From Breviolum minutum Mf 1.05b.01 (Eukaryota; Sar; Dinophyceae; Suessiales; Symbiodiniaceae), in NCBI GenBank assembly GCA_000507305.1, contig DF239876.1, positions 62,001-126,000 of the forward strand: a DNA stretch of 64,000 nt, read 5' to 3'. Under the pieces are notes generated by a model. That model ran no database searches, was not told the DNA's origin, and was given only the letters and a program-made list of their open reading frames with translations. Made by a program: the position numbers and the translations under genes. Positions 26,210-37,485 of the stretch are shown here, piece after piece. Positions within the stretch are counted from its first letter, which is position 1. The number at the start of each line of letters is the position of its first letter.

Positions 26210-27099
26210 CTGCATCATCGGCAGAGACAAGGTTGCAGATATGGGTTCTCATGAGTCAATCCAAAGCTGTTGTGGCCACTGGGCTTTCCAAAAAGATTTG
26301 TCATGGCTTTTGGGTATCGGTTGGTATCGGTTGGGATATCGGTGGGTGATACCGCAAATATGTCAAACATTGTACTGTCGCAATCAACTGAAGATATGTT
26401 AAATGGTTGTAGGATTGAACAAAAAACGTAATGTTAAGATTGACTGGTTTTGCACAAGAAACCCGTACACTGAGGTTATAAGTAAGGGTATCGGTTTTTG
26501 GGGCGTCCCCTATCGGTTATCAGTGTTTGGTGCATGGTTCCCCTACATGAAGTCCACCGGAATCTAATCTGTGTATTCGGAACTTTTCTCGGGTACTCAT
26601 ATGAAATTATATCATACTGCCTCGCTGACTATCAAAAAATATGGACGAAGCACAAGGCTGCAAGACATGTGTAGGCAGTAGCAATTGCACCCGAAGTAGG
26701 GTTCAGCAAATCTTGGATTATACTCTCTTACATATGCCCAGCCTTCATACTCACAAGAACCTAGGTTAACCCCTTTCCAGGATGCCAATCAAGAGAAGCT
26801 TCATAGACATCTTGGGGACTGGCATCCTGTGGACTGGGGGTACATCTCAACATTCTCAACACTAGCAAGTCATGAGTGGAGAGGTAGAAACTAAGGTCAG
26901 TAAAGTGGTGAATTCGTTGGAACCTGGTGAGTTTGAGGGTTGTTTCCAGCTCTGTTTTTGTTCAAGGGCCGAGTATATATCCTCCGAGAATCGAACTGAC
27001 TATTCAAAATTCAATGTGATTGATCATCCCTACGTGTTCAGGTTAGTACCTTAAGAAGTGTCTGGATTTCTGACTGCCAGCCATACATTGCCAACGGGA

Positions 27100-27201
27100 T
27101 CAAACGGATTGCTTAACTTCAACACCCAGCGTCGCATCGTCGGCATGCTTCTCTAATCGATCCCTCGCCGTTTTCAGCTGCTCAGCAGCTGCTGAGCATT
27201 C
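27100..27201 (-). CDS. Exon, coiled-coil-like, possible terminal
   Basis: Acceptor cctgcctag, then ECSAAAEQLKTARDRLEKHA and on to a TGA (34 codons). A GAA|GTTAAG donor just before the stop is an alternative end. High third-position GC. Confidence 0.6.
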   Translation of the reverse strand, partial: ECSAAAEQLKTARDRLEKHADDATLGVEVKQSV

Positions 27202-27805
27202 CTAGGCAGGGGCTTGGAGAATCTAGAGTACTCACCTCCTTCAAGAACACACTGCTCAAAATTTCAAACCCACAAGAAGAAAAATAACCAGGCCCCTTCA
27301 GAATCAGTCGGCTACCTGCATTTCTTGTCAAAAGTCAGTATTTCATATGTCAATGCATTTCATCCACCTGGGAAGTCCTGAAATGTTCGATAAACTACAA
27401 GCCCTTGGCCCTTGGCTAAAGCATCACCCCTCAAGGTGTGATTCATCACCAGGTCACAGGAGATCATCACCCACTGTTCCAATTAAATACCCAACATCCA
27501 GGTTTTCTCACTGATAGAAGAAAAACAGTATCTCAAGGGCCCATCATCTTATCGCATTGAGGAAGAGTGTTGTTCATGGTTCAAGTCCTGTACCAGCTAA
27601 TAAAGTACAAGTAGTAAAATCATCATTTTTCTACAATGTCTATCTTAGGCCCCAAGATCATGCCACATATGTCACTTGCCACTCAACAAGACACCAGGAG
27701 CTGGGTCATACAACCCAACAACGGAAACAATCTATATGTGAAGGAAAATCTACAGTAATGGCGTTGATCCAAGTGAAACATCAACTAACAATAAATATTT
27801 TCATA

Positions 27806-27885
27806 TACCCTCCAGGGAATTAACATAAAGGAAAATCATCTTCAAAATGCCAGTTTTGGGGGATATGTTAGTTCCCTGGAGGGTA
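27806..27885. mobile_element. Intact 80-bp MITE-like element, family A
   Basis: Terminal repeats of about 22 bp with one mismatch (left taccctccagggaattaac; right reverse complement taccctccagggaactaac). TA flanks both ends. It starts within about 10 bases of the PUB-like exon to its right. Confidence 0.8.
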
Positions 27886-27894
27886 TGTTCTATC

Positions 27895-28011
27895 TCCCAT
27901 CAGCATCTCGACAATCTGAATCTTCTGCTTCCGGGATTCTAAGGCTTCACCGGCCACCTCTTGAAATCCCACGGCTTTCAGAAAATCCAAGGCCCCTGGG
28001 ATGTCAAAGAC
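27895..28011 (-). CDS. Exon with PUB/PUG-like segment
   Basis: After a strong acceptor (ttggcgttgccag) the frame reads FDIPGALDFLKAVGFQEVAG and EALESRKQKIQIVEML. GALDFLKAVGFQ resembles the hydrophobic core of PUB domains (p97/VCP-binding; UBXN6 has a similar EFFEAIGFQKV). Only about 40 residues are visible, so this is a suggestion by eye. No clear GT donor precedes the adjacent TIR element; the low boundary is approximate. Confidence 0.5.
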
Positions 28012-28145
28012 CTGGCAACGCCAAGGAACGACCAACAAAAAGGTGTATTTTAGCAATCTGTCCGTTGATGTCTGGTAGTCGAAACTTGGAATTTCATCCT
28101 GTGTTTTTCTGAATTTATCAGAAATACATGTAAATATCGCAAACA

Positions 28146-28187
28146 TGGTGGGTTTTTCCATTGCTATCTGGGATTTCTGGAGGGTAT
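28146..28187. mobile_element. Partial family A TIR element
   Basis: Half element: ttttccattgctat ... ttctggagggtat, matching the right ends of 14673-14777 and 27806-27885. Confidence 0.45.
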
Positions 28188-28646
28188 CTCTCAAAAGGTG
28201 ACAATGAATTTGGAATCTGACACGGAGAGAGGGGGGAAATTGGACAACTTGATACGACACCATTTAACGAATTGAACATCATAGACCCTACAGTGGCCAA
28301 TAACGGATTTTAAGCCCCTCAAACGAGTGTTTCTGCCCTTTGAATACCGTTCTGATCGTATTCATTCATTTGATTTTGGAATGGAAACATCTTCAGTTGA
28401 ACCAGCACCTCAGACTCAAACTGAGAAAACACTAATCTATAACAAAATTATACAAAATTCATATCAACTATCATAGTGTTTAGGAATGTTCAATGTTCAC
28501 CTGTATAAAAGCCCCTTCTGTAACTCCCTAGTTTCGTCGAAACTCCATACTTGAGAATGTTGCTAGCCCCTGTAGTTACATATATTTCCAACCACCCTTT
28601 CAAAGGAGACCGGTTCTCCCCTGCACACCTTAGCCTTAAGAGCAGC

Positions 28647-28726
28647 GTTTTGTGTGTTCAAGTGCCGGAATTTCGCCTTCATCCAAACAGGGCATTTTGT
28701 TGGCCAAAACCGCAACAATAGCACCC
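28647..28726 (-). CDS. Exon of unassigned gene, non-GT donor
   Basis: The phase from 28790-28841 selects AIVAVLANKMPCLDEGEIPA. A stop follows soon after, and the only fitting 5' splice sites are GC (e.g. AAAC|GCTGCT). A different frame runs on to a good GTGTGC donor but breaks phase. Confidence 0.45.
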
Positions 28727-28789
28727 CTAGTCGTTTGAATCCAGCCATGAACTGACCTATCGTGTAGCAGTATTGCAAAACAAGGTCAC

Positions 28790-28841
28790 CCGAATGTCCC
28801 AGAGCGGTGGACGTTGTAGTCAAATATCTGCACTCCCCTGA
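28790..28841 (-). CDS. Short exon
   Basis: Reads RGVQIFDYNVHRSGTF, acceptor ggttcacag, donor TCGG|GTGACC. Joins in phase to 28647-28726. Confidence 0.5.
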
Positions 28842-29722
28842 CTGTGAACCGCATCCCGAGAGTATCACAGGATGTACTTGCCACCAACCCGGAGGCAAAG
28901 GTACCGAAACATTATGATGCATCACATAGCAATAATCAATAAAGATGAAAATGGTCATCACTGATCCGAATTTCAATTCGATTCCCATTGACAAATTTAC
29001 ATCACTCCTTCATTGATAGATTGTTTGTTGTTTAAGTATGAAATAAGCTGTCTAACCAGTACTTTGGGTTTGGAGGCCTTAAGTGTGCGTCCAAATCACA
29101 CGCAAATCTGCTCGAACATCCTTCCATACATCCAACTTAAACATGGCAAGTGACGGTCAAGTAACAATTGCCACCCAAAACAAAACGATAATGATATAGA
29201 CACTTGCAAGTGAAATGGAGAACTCCTCAGTCGATTTTTACCAAATCGTTGGACATCACAGTAGACAGCACATCCTCGTGTATTTGGAATTTGTTTACTT
29301 ACTATTCTTGCAAAATCAAGCAAAATCCATTGTGTTTTCGTTCATGGAGCCCCGAATATTGCCAAAACATACCAAAACATCCTGAACATACAAAGTTCAT
29401 AAAAACTATATACAATCCTTTTACGTATTGTCCCACCTCCCCTAAATTCTACGCATCAACCACCCATTTCCCCAGCAAACCTCGGTTGGGTGGTCCACGA
29501 TATTTTTCAACAATTTGAGCAAGGTGACATAACATGTTTCCTGCGATTGGGCAAAACATGCGATTGTAAGTTGGCAACAAATGCTGGCAGCATTTCTTTC
29601 CAACTAAACTTGATGATATAATATGATATGTATTTCTTGAAGCAAATTGAAACATAAAATCCAACGGTTCTTCATAGGGAACTGGGGCATTTCCAGTCAT
29701 CGGGAAATTTCAACATGGTCAC

Positions 29723-29771
29723 AGTTTCCATTGCAGCAAAACACAGCTGTCCTGCTTCGGCCACTCCGACT
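29723..29771 (-). CDS. Exon 4 of CxxC gene
   Basis: VGVAEAGQLCFAAMET; acceptor gattacag, donor AACT|GTGACC. A longer exon using the tggtcag acceptor (to 29806) is open in another frame but out of phase. Confidence 0.45.
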
Positions 29772-31097
29772 CTGTAATCCGGTGCAATGCTCCATTCACC
29801 GCCTGACCAAAAACGTGGTTCTACTTTGATTTCTCCAATCTCCCTAAACAAGTTCACCCCTACCAACAAAAAAGATCACCTGAACCCCATTGGAAAAATA
29901 TGTATATAGTTAATAACTATATCATTATATCATTATCTTTTTCCAGGTTCCGCCGGTATCTGCCTCATCAACCTTTAGCAATCCATATTATCACATGGGA
30001 CTTGGAAATTCCCGTTGACGCCTCCATCTTTGCCACGCGACCACGAGGTCGTTGACGTTTTCTTGAACGAATGGCTGCGGAATTCGATGGGTTGGCACCC
30101 CCAGCAGCCCCTTCACAGCTGCCTAAAGAAACAACTGGAAGTTCCATGATAAACAAACAAAAACTTCCCCGCAAAAATGCTCCAAACCAGAAAGCTAGTA
30201 GAAATAATACATAGTTCGTGAATTAGAGTGAAGTTGATAGTTGATACTTTATTGAAGTATACAAAACAAAGCCCAGCAATAATTCAACATACTATGTCAC
30301 TGTCAATACATCAATCTGCTGAATAGAACTACTCCTTCCACTGCTCCTCTAAATGTAAATATGGCAGATTTAGAAACTCTATGTTCACGAAAATGAGATC
30401 ATCTGAGTTCACCTGGGAAGAATCATTGTACCTCTTCAGCAAGGTCAACTCTCACCATACAACTTAATTGGAGGAAATCGTATCCACAAACCTGACATCT
30501 CACCAAGGGAAATTGTGAATCCTCTCTCAGGTCCCCGGCTAATTGTTTCAACTCCATGGGACACGGCCCGCAAACTTTCAACATGTTTTTTTGGTAAACT
30601 TTGCCTACAAAAAAACACTTGCAAGTACAATTGGAATATGTCATATATGAAATTATTGATGCATGTGAGCATGTCTGGTCTTTTTCATATCATACTACCT
30701 TCACTTGGGTCATTTTGATGATAATGGTACGGCCAACATGTAGTAAACTAGCCATTTGGCATTGTAAGAATTAAGTCGATCCTAGGGTCCTAGAAAATCA
30801 AAATCACCACCAAGTCCACGCAGCCAGCAGCGTGGAAAGTCTATGACTTGCTGAGATGAGTCATGGGGACATTTCCAGCCTCATGTTGGATTTGGATCAA
30901 TTTAGGTGATTTTGACACAACAAAATCCCTATAAATGTAAAAAAAACATCATCAAACTGATGATCAGTCGGCAGTTTGGTTGATTGTTTTTTACTTTTGA
31001 ACAACGGAGGAATGTTTTGTCGCAATGTCCATGCAAAATGAGCCAAAAAGAGTCTCCAGGTATCAATGCCCATAGCAGCATGCAGAAGGCTGCGAAG
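29723..31097 (-). CDS. Multi-exon gene with a CxxC...CxxC segment (gene-level)
   Basis: Four minus-strand exons join in phase: 30995-31097, 30456-30604, 29995-30122, 29723-29771. The first ends in one base completed to Ser by the second, the second and third meet in phase 0, and the third leaves two bases completed by the fourth. The second exon holds CGPCPMEL ... RCQVCGYDF, two CxxC pairs 25-30 residues apart, as in zinc-ribbon-like knuckles. The rest is helical (LRSLLHAAMGIDTWRLFLAH). Protein family not recognised; 5' and 3' ends not found. All four donors here are GT. Confidence 0.65.
29995..30122 (-). CDS. Exon 3 of CxxC gene
   Basis: Phase 0 start after ttctttag. AAVKGLLGVPTHRIPQPF then VQENVNDLVVAWQRWRRQR; donor CCAT|GTGATA. 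Confidence 0.65.
30456..30604 (-). CDS. Exon 2 of CxxC gene, two CxxC motifs
   Basis: Excellent acceptor (tttttttgtag) and donor (TATG|GTGAGA). Contains CGPC and CQVC. An internal GTGAGA/cag pair could mark a retained mini-intron. Confidence 0.7.
30995..31097 (-). CDS. Exon 1 (first visible) of CxxC gene
   Basis: Frame LRSLLHAAMGIDTWRLFLAH, donor AAAA|GTAAAA, acceptor gtttgag. Confidence 0.6.
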
Positions 31098-31185
31098 CTC
31101 AAACAAAACCAACAAAACTAAAAAACACAACGAAACTCTTTGAGGTTGTCAAAAGCACTCCTGAATGGTATTGGTGGTGTCAAAT

Positions 31186-31277
31186 TCACAAGGCTATGAT
31201 TTTAGTGTCCTCCCAATCCACCCGGGCCTGAGTGGCATCGATGGCAGAAGCTGAACGGATGCCATTGTGTGGCGAAC
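31186..31277 (-). CDS. Probable terminal exon of an upstream gene
   Basis: Acceptor gatgaagcag, then SASAIDATQARVDWEDTKII and TGA. Phase does not continue into 30995-31097 unless an earlier CGG|GTGGAT donor is used, in which case it would be that gene's preceding exon. Confidence 0.5.
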
Positions 31278-31948
31278 CTGCTTCATCAATTGGCTTGGAG
31301 TTTCATTTACCTAAGAAACAAGAGGATGACCAGCTACGATTTTAGACAGTCAGTACTAAACCCGAATTTGTATTTCTATATTGTTGCATAAACATCAGCA
31401 AATCTGCAAAACTGAACATCTCTTTTTACAAATCTCCATCATCTGGGAAACATACGTTAAACCTGTGATTTGGATGAACTTCATTCAATCTCTAAAACAG
31501 GTGTCTAACAAGAAAAGTTCGAAGCGTTCGGGTCTAAAAGTGCTCCAGGTCAAACAAGAAAACTAAACGCCGACGGCAGGTGCTGCAAAATGTGCGTGTC
31601 ATTTAAATGAGGACCTCCCCCATATTCCAAGGAAAATACTATATAGAACCTTGGGGTAGGTTCAACTTAAAGACCCATCTATGAAAAAAACAATCATGAT
31701 TTCCCTAAACGAAACCTACGGTTCCAATCCTGTTTCTCAAAATTGAGACGTCTTATCAGTTTATCTATATAGAAAAGGTTTGTAAATAAACAGTGCCCAT
31801 GTTCATATAATAAAAATAAAGAATGAGATGTAAAAAATAATTTGATACAATTTGGAAATATAATCATATAATATAATATGTATATAATATACATATATAC
31901 AATTACTATATATGGATACATAAGGAACAAAATCAATATAAACTCCAC

Positions 31949-32094
31949 TTCCCTGACATTAGGGGTCGGCCCTCCCCGTCGTCTTGACAAGGCCCAGCTG
32001 CCCAGCTTTCAAGCAAAGGCACTCTGACGAACTCCCAAAGCCAGGCGTGGTACCGTTTGAAACCTCGGGTTGTAACAGGGTTTGCCATAATCAC
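31949..32094 (-). CDS. Exon of unassigned gene
   Basis: Strong acceptor (ggttgtttcag); 48 codons including TRGFKRYHAWLWEFVRVPLL and ESWAAGPCQDDGEGRPLM; donor GGAA|GTGGAG. Good third-position bias. Family not recognised. Confidence 0.65.
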
Positions 32095-32263
32095 CTGAAA
32101 CAACCCGAAAAAATAGGAGACACCCTACATCACCAAGGGACAATACCGTAATACCTGTCAATCTTTAGGGTTGATTTTCCCATATAAAAAAGTTCTTATG
32201 GTGGACCCCGTGTAAAAGTGAAAAGAAAACAGTAAATCCAAATTGGATGATAAAATGATGACG

Positions 32264-32270
32264 AGGATGT

Positions 32271-32337
<67 letters not shown>

Positions 32338-32338
32338 A
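32264..32338. repeat. (GAT/ATG)n triplet microsatellite
   Basis: About 25 nearly perfect ATG/GAT units in presumed intron. It creates spurious poly-His and poly-Ile ORFs. Confidence 0.95.
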
Positions 32339-33254
32339 CGGCTGGTGATGATGAGCATGACAACGATTAGGACAACGGGATGAGTGTTGATAAACAGCAA
32401 AATTAATCATGATCACTTGATGGCGACAACAAGGCAAAGAAACTGAATGAGAGAAGATACCATGAAGGCTAAAACATGGGAAAATCCCGACATAGAAAAT
32501 GATACCACCTTTGGAGTAACACTCTGACGGTGTCTCTTCTTTGCTGTTCCAACATGCATTATAGGATTATAAGACTCATATGAAGAGAAGTCAAAACCTT
32601 TGTCACATTTCATTGCTCTGGTGAGCTCGTAATAATCCCTGCACTGACTCATTTGCTGGATCATTTTCATGATCCTTCTCCAACCGGAAAGTAATTGACA
32701 GAGCTGCTAGCATTCCTTGTTCTAAATCTCAGCAGCATCCTTCAGTCAAGTGACCAGTTATCATCTAAAAGCCCTTTTGCTGTTGGCCGCGAGACCACTC
32801 GAGGCCTGCCGCCAGAATCATCAAAGGCAAAATGGTTGAAACTCAAGCAGTTCACCTACATGATTGGATCAGGTTGATCATGGGTTTGCTTGGTTTTACT
32901 GTTTTGCCAAAGGTGAAGGAGACGTAACAAAAATAACACAACACCTTACTAATGGGTACCCTTTTTGTCCGGTGCCATGATGGTTGAGTGAGTTCCATTG
33001 TTAACCAGTCTTTTGCCTTCCGAATACTAGATGAGAATGTGGTAGAACTTAGAACTAAGTACGTATATATATATTATTGATACATAATATGATACAATTG
33101 GTATATCTTGTGAGATGGGCAAAGGATGGCTCAGGTCAGGTCATAAATTTCAATCGTTTCCGTCTGCATTGATTCTTGAAGGCAAAAAAAAAGGACGCGT
33201 GACCCGAACCGACCTCAAAGCAGCTTGGCAGGCACGTTGAGCGGCTGGACTCAC

Positions 33255-33312
33255 CTTGTGAGGAAAAAACAACTTCCACTTCACCGCTCTCGTTTATCAC
33301 TCTGGAGCTTAC
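33255..33312 (-). CDS. Short exon
   Basis: VSSRVINESGEVEVVFSSQ between a gacttttcag acceptor and an ideal donor (CAAG|GTGAGTC). Confidence 0.6.
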
Positions 33313-33526
33313 CTGAAAAGTCACTTGGATTGAAAACCATTTGGATGTTTGGATCATTCTGACTTCTGAATGGATACCCTAAGAATGTTTAGGATGTCAT
33401 GGGGTGTCAAAACCACCTGTTTTGAGGCCCCAGGGGTGTCATTCGCAGGGTCTGGTGTTTCCATAGGAGGGTTCAGGATTCTTATAGTAGCTATAGTTGT
33501 TCCTTCTACAGTACATCCTTTTACAC

Positions 33527-33582
33527 CACTCCAGCTCTTGAGTCGTTGGAACATGGCTCGTTTGTCATCCGTCTTCACCCAT
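33527..33582 (-). CDS. Short exon, possible kinase-gene continuation
   Basis: Reads WVKTDDKRAMFQRLKSW; acceptor ccaacag, donor AGTG|GTGTAA. Its incoming phase fits the end of the kinase exon 33922-34007, but the sequence is not a recognisable kinase motif. Confidence 0.4.
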
Positions 33583-33921
33583 CTGTTGGTTGTTTGGTGG
33601 TTGGCTGGTTGTTTGCGGATCTTAGGCAAATCAACATAAGATCCCTTTCACAAAGGGTTTGGTATAGTATGATCAACCACCAACGTAAAGATACAACTTT
33701 GGGCGGTGGTTCCCACTGATCTCAAAATATGCGTCAAATCGAACATCTCAGGCGAAACTCAAAACATGTTTGAAACTACCACCTGGCGACAGTACATACT
33801 GTATCATACTCTTACATTGAAACGAACTGAAAAGAAAGTCAACACGTATAAAACATAATATCTGTACGAAATGTACGAATGATAATCTACCAACCTGCTT
33901 GATTTCCCTGATTTCATTCAC

Positions 33922-34007
33922 CCAAGGGCCTGTCTCCAGGCAATATCAGCTTCAAAGTCAGCACCCTTGGGGTTCAAGATACGACGACGCACCTCGGGGA
34001 ATCGTGG
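33922..34007 (-). CDS. Kinase exon 13
   Basis: [19 protein letters not shown], the region after subdomain X (compare CAMK 'I....ADF....W'). Acceptor gaccactag, donor TTGG|GTGAAT. Confidence 0.7.
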
Positions 34008-34306
34008 CTAGTGGTCAAATGAACAAGGAACAATTCCATCTCAAGGACTCTACAATAGTATTTCTATATACCAGTATTGAGCAGTTCTATCATTATTTAA
34101 AAAACGCTCATGTTTCAGTGTCATTGACACAGCAATCATCTTAAAAAACAACAAATTGAATGTACTTTACGCATTTTGATTATTGATTTAAGTTGTAAGC
34201 GAGGCGCAGCATCCAAATCGTTGCCCACAGTGTAGAAGGGGTGGCGATTGGTCAACATTTCGAAGATCATTACGCCTATCCTGAAACGACAATGCTCCAG
34301 GACGAC

Positions 34307-34350
<44 letters not shown>

Positions 34351-34418
34351 GGATGAGGATGAGGATGATGAGGATGATGATGATGATGATGATGAGGATG
34401 ATGATGATGATGATGATG

Positions 34419-34460
<42 letters not shown>

Positions 34461-34462
34461 CT

Positions 34463-34493
<31 letters not shown>

Positions 34494-37441
34494 ATGATTA
34501 TGACAACAAGGACTGTACCAGTATTGTTAAAGTGCTGTTAAAGTATTCTTAATTTGATGATGAACAACAACCATGATACATAATATGATACAATATGGTA
34601 CAATATTGGCTATCAATCAATCATGGGAACACACAACATGATGCTGACTATCATGCGACCTTATGTGGTCGGACACGAATACTTTGGACCAAAACCTGCA
34701 TGTGGGCCTTTAGGATCCTTTAGGCCAAATCACATCGCATTCAGATTCCAGAACAGGCTGCATCAACATATAAATGCGTATTAATATAAACGTACGTTTA
34801 TATAAGATTACATCATGAACTTTATATGTTCATCATTACATATATATAGTGATACATATATGCTATATATATATTATACATGTATGAAAGATACTGTATA
34901 CAAATCTTATAAACGTAAATTATATGTACGCAAATTGCGAACATTATCATTATGGGTACATAATATGTTCTGCACTACAAATGTTGGCCCCTACTACACA
35001 AGCTTCATCCCTACCTGGAAAGAACGTTATTTGTGTGAACATTTAACTGGCTATCAAGCAGGTTGGCATTGTATCGCATCAACGCGTCCATAAAAGCAAA
35101 GCCAAGTCGCGACCAAACATCGGCCTTTTCTCCATATTGCCCTTCATAGACCTGAACTGTGTTGAACAGTCAAAACAATGACACGCCATGTGACTGCAAT
35201 CACGCAAGTTTAAATTCCATCTGAAACACCCAGTTTTGCTTGGGGGTGATGATTTGAGAGATACTATGTCAAAGTGTTCCACTGTCAACCAAGTCTGCAA
35301 AATGTTGCCTTTTGTTGTCATGTTTGTGCCCCAAGAGATGTGTAATCACCTTTAACAGGTAATCCCTGCATCACAAGACATTGGAACAATTCTCCCCGTT
35401 GATAGCACATCCAGTTGCTTGTTTTTTGGTCTCGCGTTGCTTAGTCTGTAGTACTCATCATCAAACTGGGCAAGGCCATAGAGAGTCCCGCCCAAGCCCC
35501 ATCCTATCCTTCCAAGACAGCCAAACATAAACCTCTTCAAACATGTTTGATGTCCCTGGAATCAGCTATCAAACGGATCCAACGACCCTAGCTGTTGGCA
35601 CCTCGGGTGCCATGTAATGTGGCGTTCCGGCACGTTGCATGACCTGCTGTTCGATTCAAGTCTTTTAGGTCCGGTCTGGCATGGTCTGGCAACGGCTCAC
35701 CATGAACAATGTGCCAATTTAGAAGCGCAAAATATGATGTCTAAAATCTTTAGCAGAGATTCTGTACATCATGAATAATCACTTGTTGCAGGATTGTTGG
35801 ATGGTCTTGCCGCGGCCATTCCTTAGCTTCTTTCTTGAAGGCAAGGATATTAGATGAAGATGTGACCTGTTCATCAAGTGAAGTGTGTTTCCAAACATGT
35901 CAATGTCTCGAAACCGAAATTATAGAATTACAACTGCAGTACGATAAAATCCGATAACCAATCTTTGTAACATCGGACATGTCGTTTCTAGTATATGAAC
36001 CCATTTCATGAATCCCAGGGGCCCAACAAGCAAGCTGGGAAAACAATACGCCATGCTGCAATCAGGTGATTGTTGGAAGGATTTCCGCATGAATTCCCTG
36101 ATGGAACTGTAAAGAATTCCATGATTTGTTTCAATGGGGCCCTTCCTCAAAATTATCATGAATGGATCCAAAATTTAAAGAAACATGTGGCATGCCAGTT
36201 ACAATACTTCCAAGCTTGCGTGGCTCAAGGATGTGTTGGTCAGCACAGGATGTCCTCTGCCAACAAGTTTACTTTTCAACATCATTGCCCTCAATTCTGC
36301 CATCTCAGCAAATCCTCCCCAACCTAATTGTCAAGACACTCCAGAACAATATGGAGCAGGCACCATTCACATGCTCAACAAGTCTATCCGAGGGAAAGAA
36401 AAGAAAGCCGTGGCCAAACAAAGAAACAACAGCATGCCAGTTACAATACTTCCAAGCTTGTGTGGCTCAAGGATGTGTTGGTCAGCACAGGATGTCCTCT
36501 GCCAACAAGTTTACTGTTCAACATCATTGCCCTCAATTCTGCCATCTCTGCAAATTCTCCCCAACCTAATTCTCAAAGCAAGTTTGAATGAGAAACTTCC
36601 GAGCTCCGGAGTTTAAACATGAGAGAGAATAGTAGAGTAGAGAAGAGTAGAATAGAGTAGAGTAGAGAATAGTGGAGAAGGGTAGAGTAGAGAAAAGAAT
36701 AACCTTGAGGGGCGTTTCCGTTTTTTTTGTTCAGGAAACGTGATTCGTAAGGTTTTGCCTAGGAAATGGCCATTTCATAAGGAAGTCCCCCTGGTGCAAC
36801 CTTCTCTGATGTTGTTTTGCAGGCATGTTGGGTAAAATTATTGCTTAAAATTTGCGTCAAGCTGATGTTTTTTTTGGCCTTGAAAACTTTTGGCATTGGC
36901 TCACGATTTCAGGTGTAGTGGTTCATGTGTGCTTATCATGGTGGTTCATGTCCTCTTCCATGTCATGGTGTCTTCCAATGCGGATTGCTTCCTTCACACC
37001 GTCTGACAGGTCACGTGTTCCATCCACACCTCCTTGGTGACCTTAGTGGCCAAGATTTCCAGACCTGCCAGGGGCGCTGGCCGCAGGCTATTCACGGCTG
37101 ACTGCCTTTTTTTAATGGTGGAATCTAGGTCCTGCTATCAAAACCTATATAGATACTAAATATATATATATATATAATTATATATATATGAGCATATATA
37201 CGTATATGTATTCTATATCCTGCATCATCTTGGATCACATTCAGCCAACTTTCCAACATCCAACGCTTCATCCAACCTCGCCTCCCGGAAGCTTTGGTAA
37301 AAGCCGCGCCACAGCGCCCAATGCACCCTTACGATCTTGGAGCTCCTCAGGAGGGAGGCGGAAATAGAGAGGTGTTTTTGTTTTCGTTGCTGGTTGGGGT
37401 TGTGGTTGCGGTTGTGGTTGTGGTTGCGGTTGTGGTTGTGG

Positions 37442-37485
<44 letters not shown>

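Noticed and set aside
28563-28994. 143-aa minus-strand ORF as a single exon
   Set aside because: Phase and splice sites split it into two exons in other frames (28790-28841, 28647-28726).
32158-32437. Poly-His and poly-Ile ORFs
   Set aside because: Produced by the GAT/ATG microsatellite.
34241-34552. Poly-Asp and poly-Met ORFs
   Set aside because: Produced by the GAT microsatellite in a kinase intron.
36210-36475. TGGCTCAAG in both copies of the 137-bp repeat, resembling the 3' end of the dinoflagellate spliced leader
   Set aside because: Only nine matching bases with no upstream match; likely chance, so not called a spliced-leader relict.
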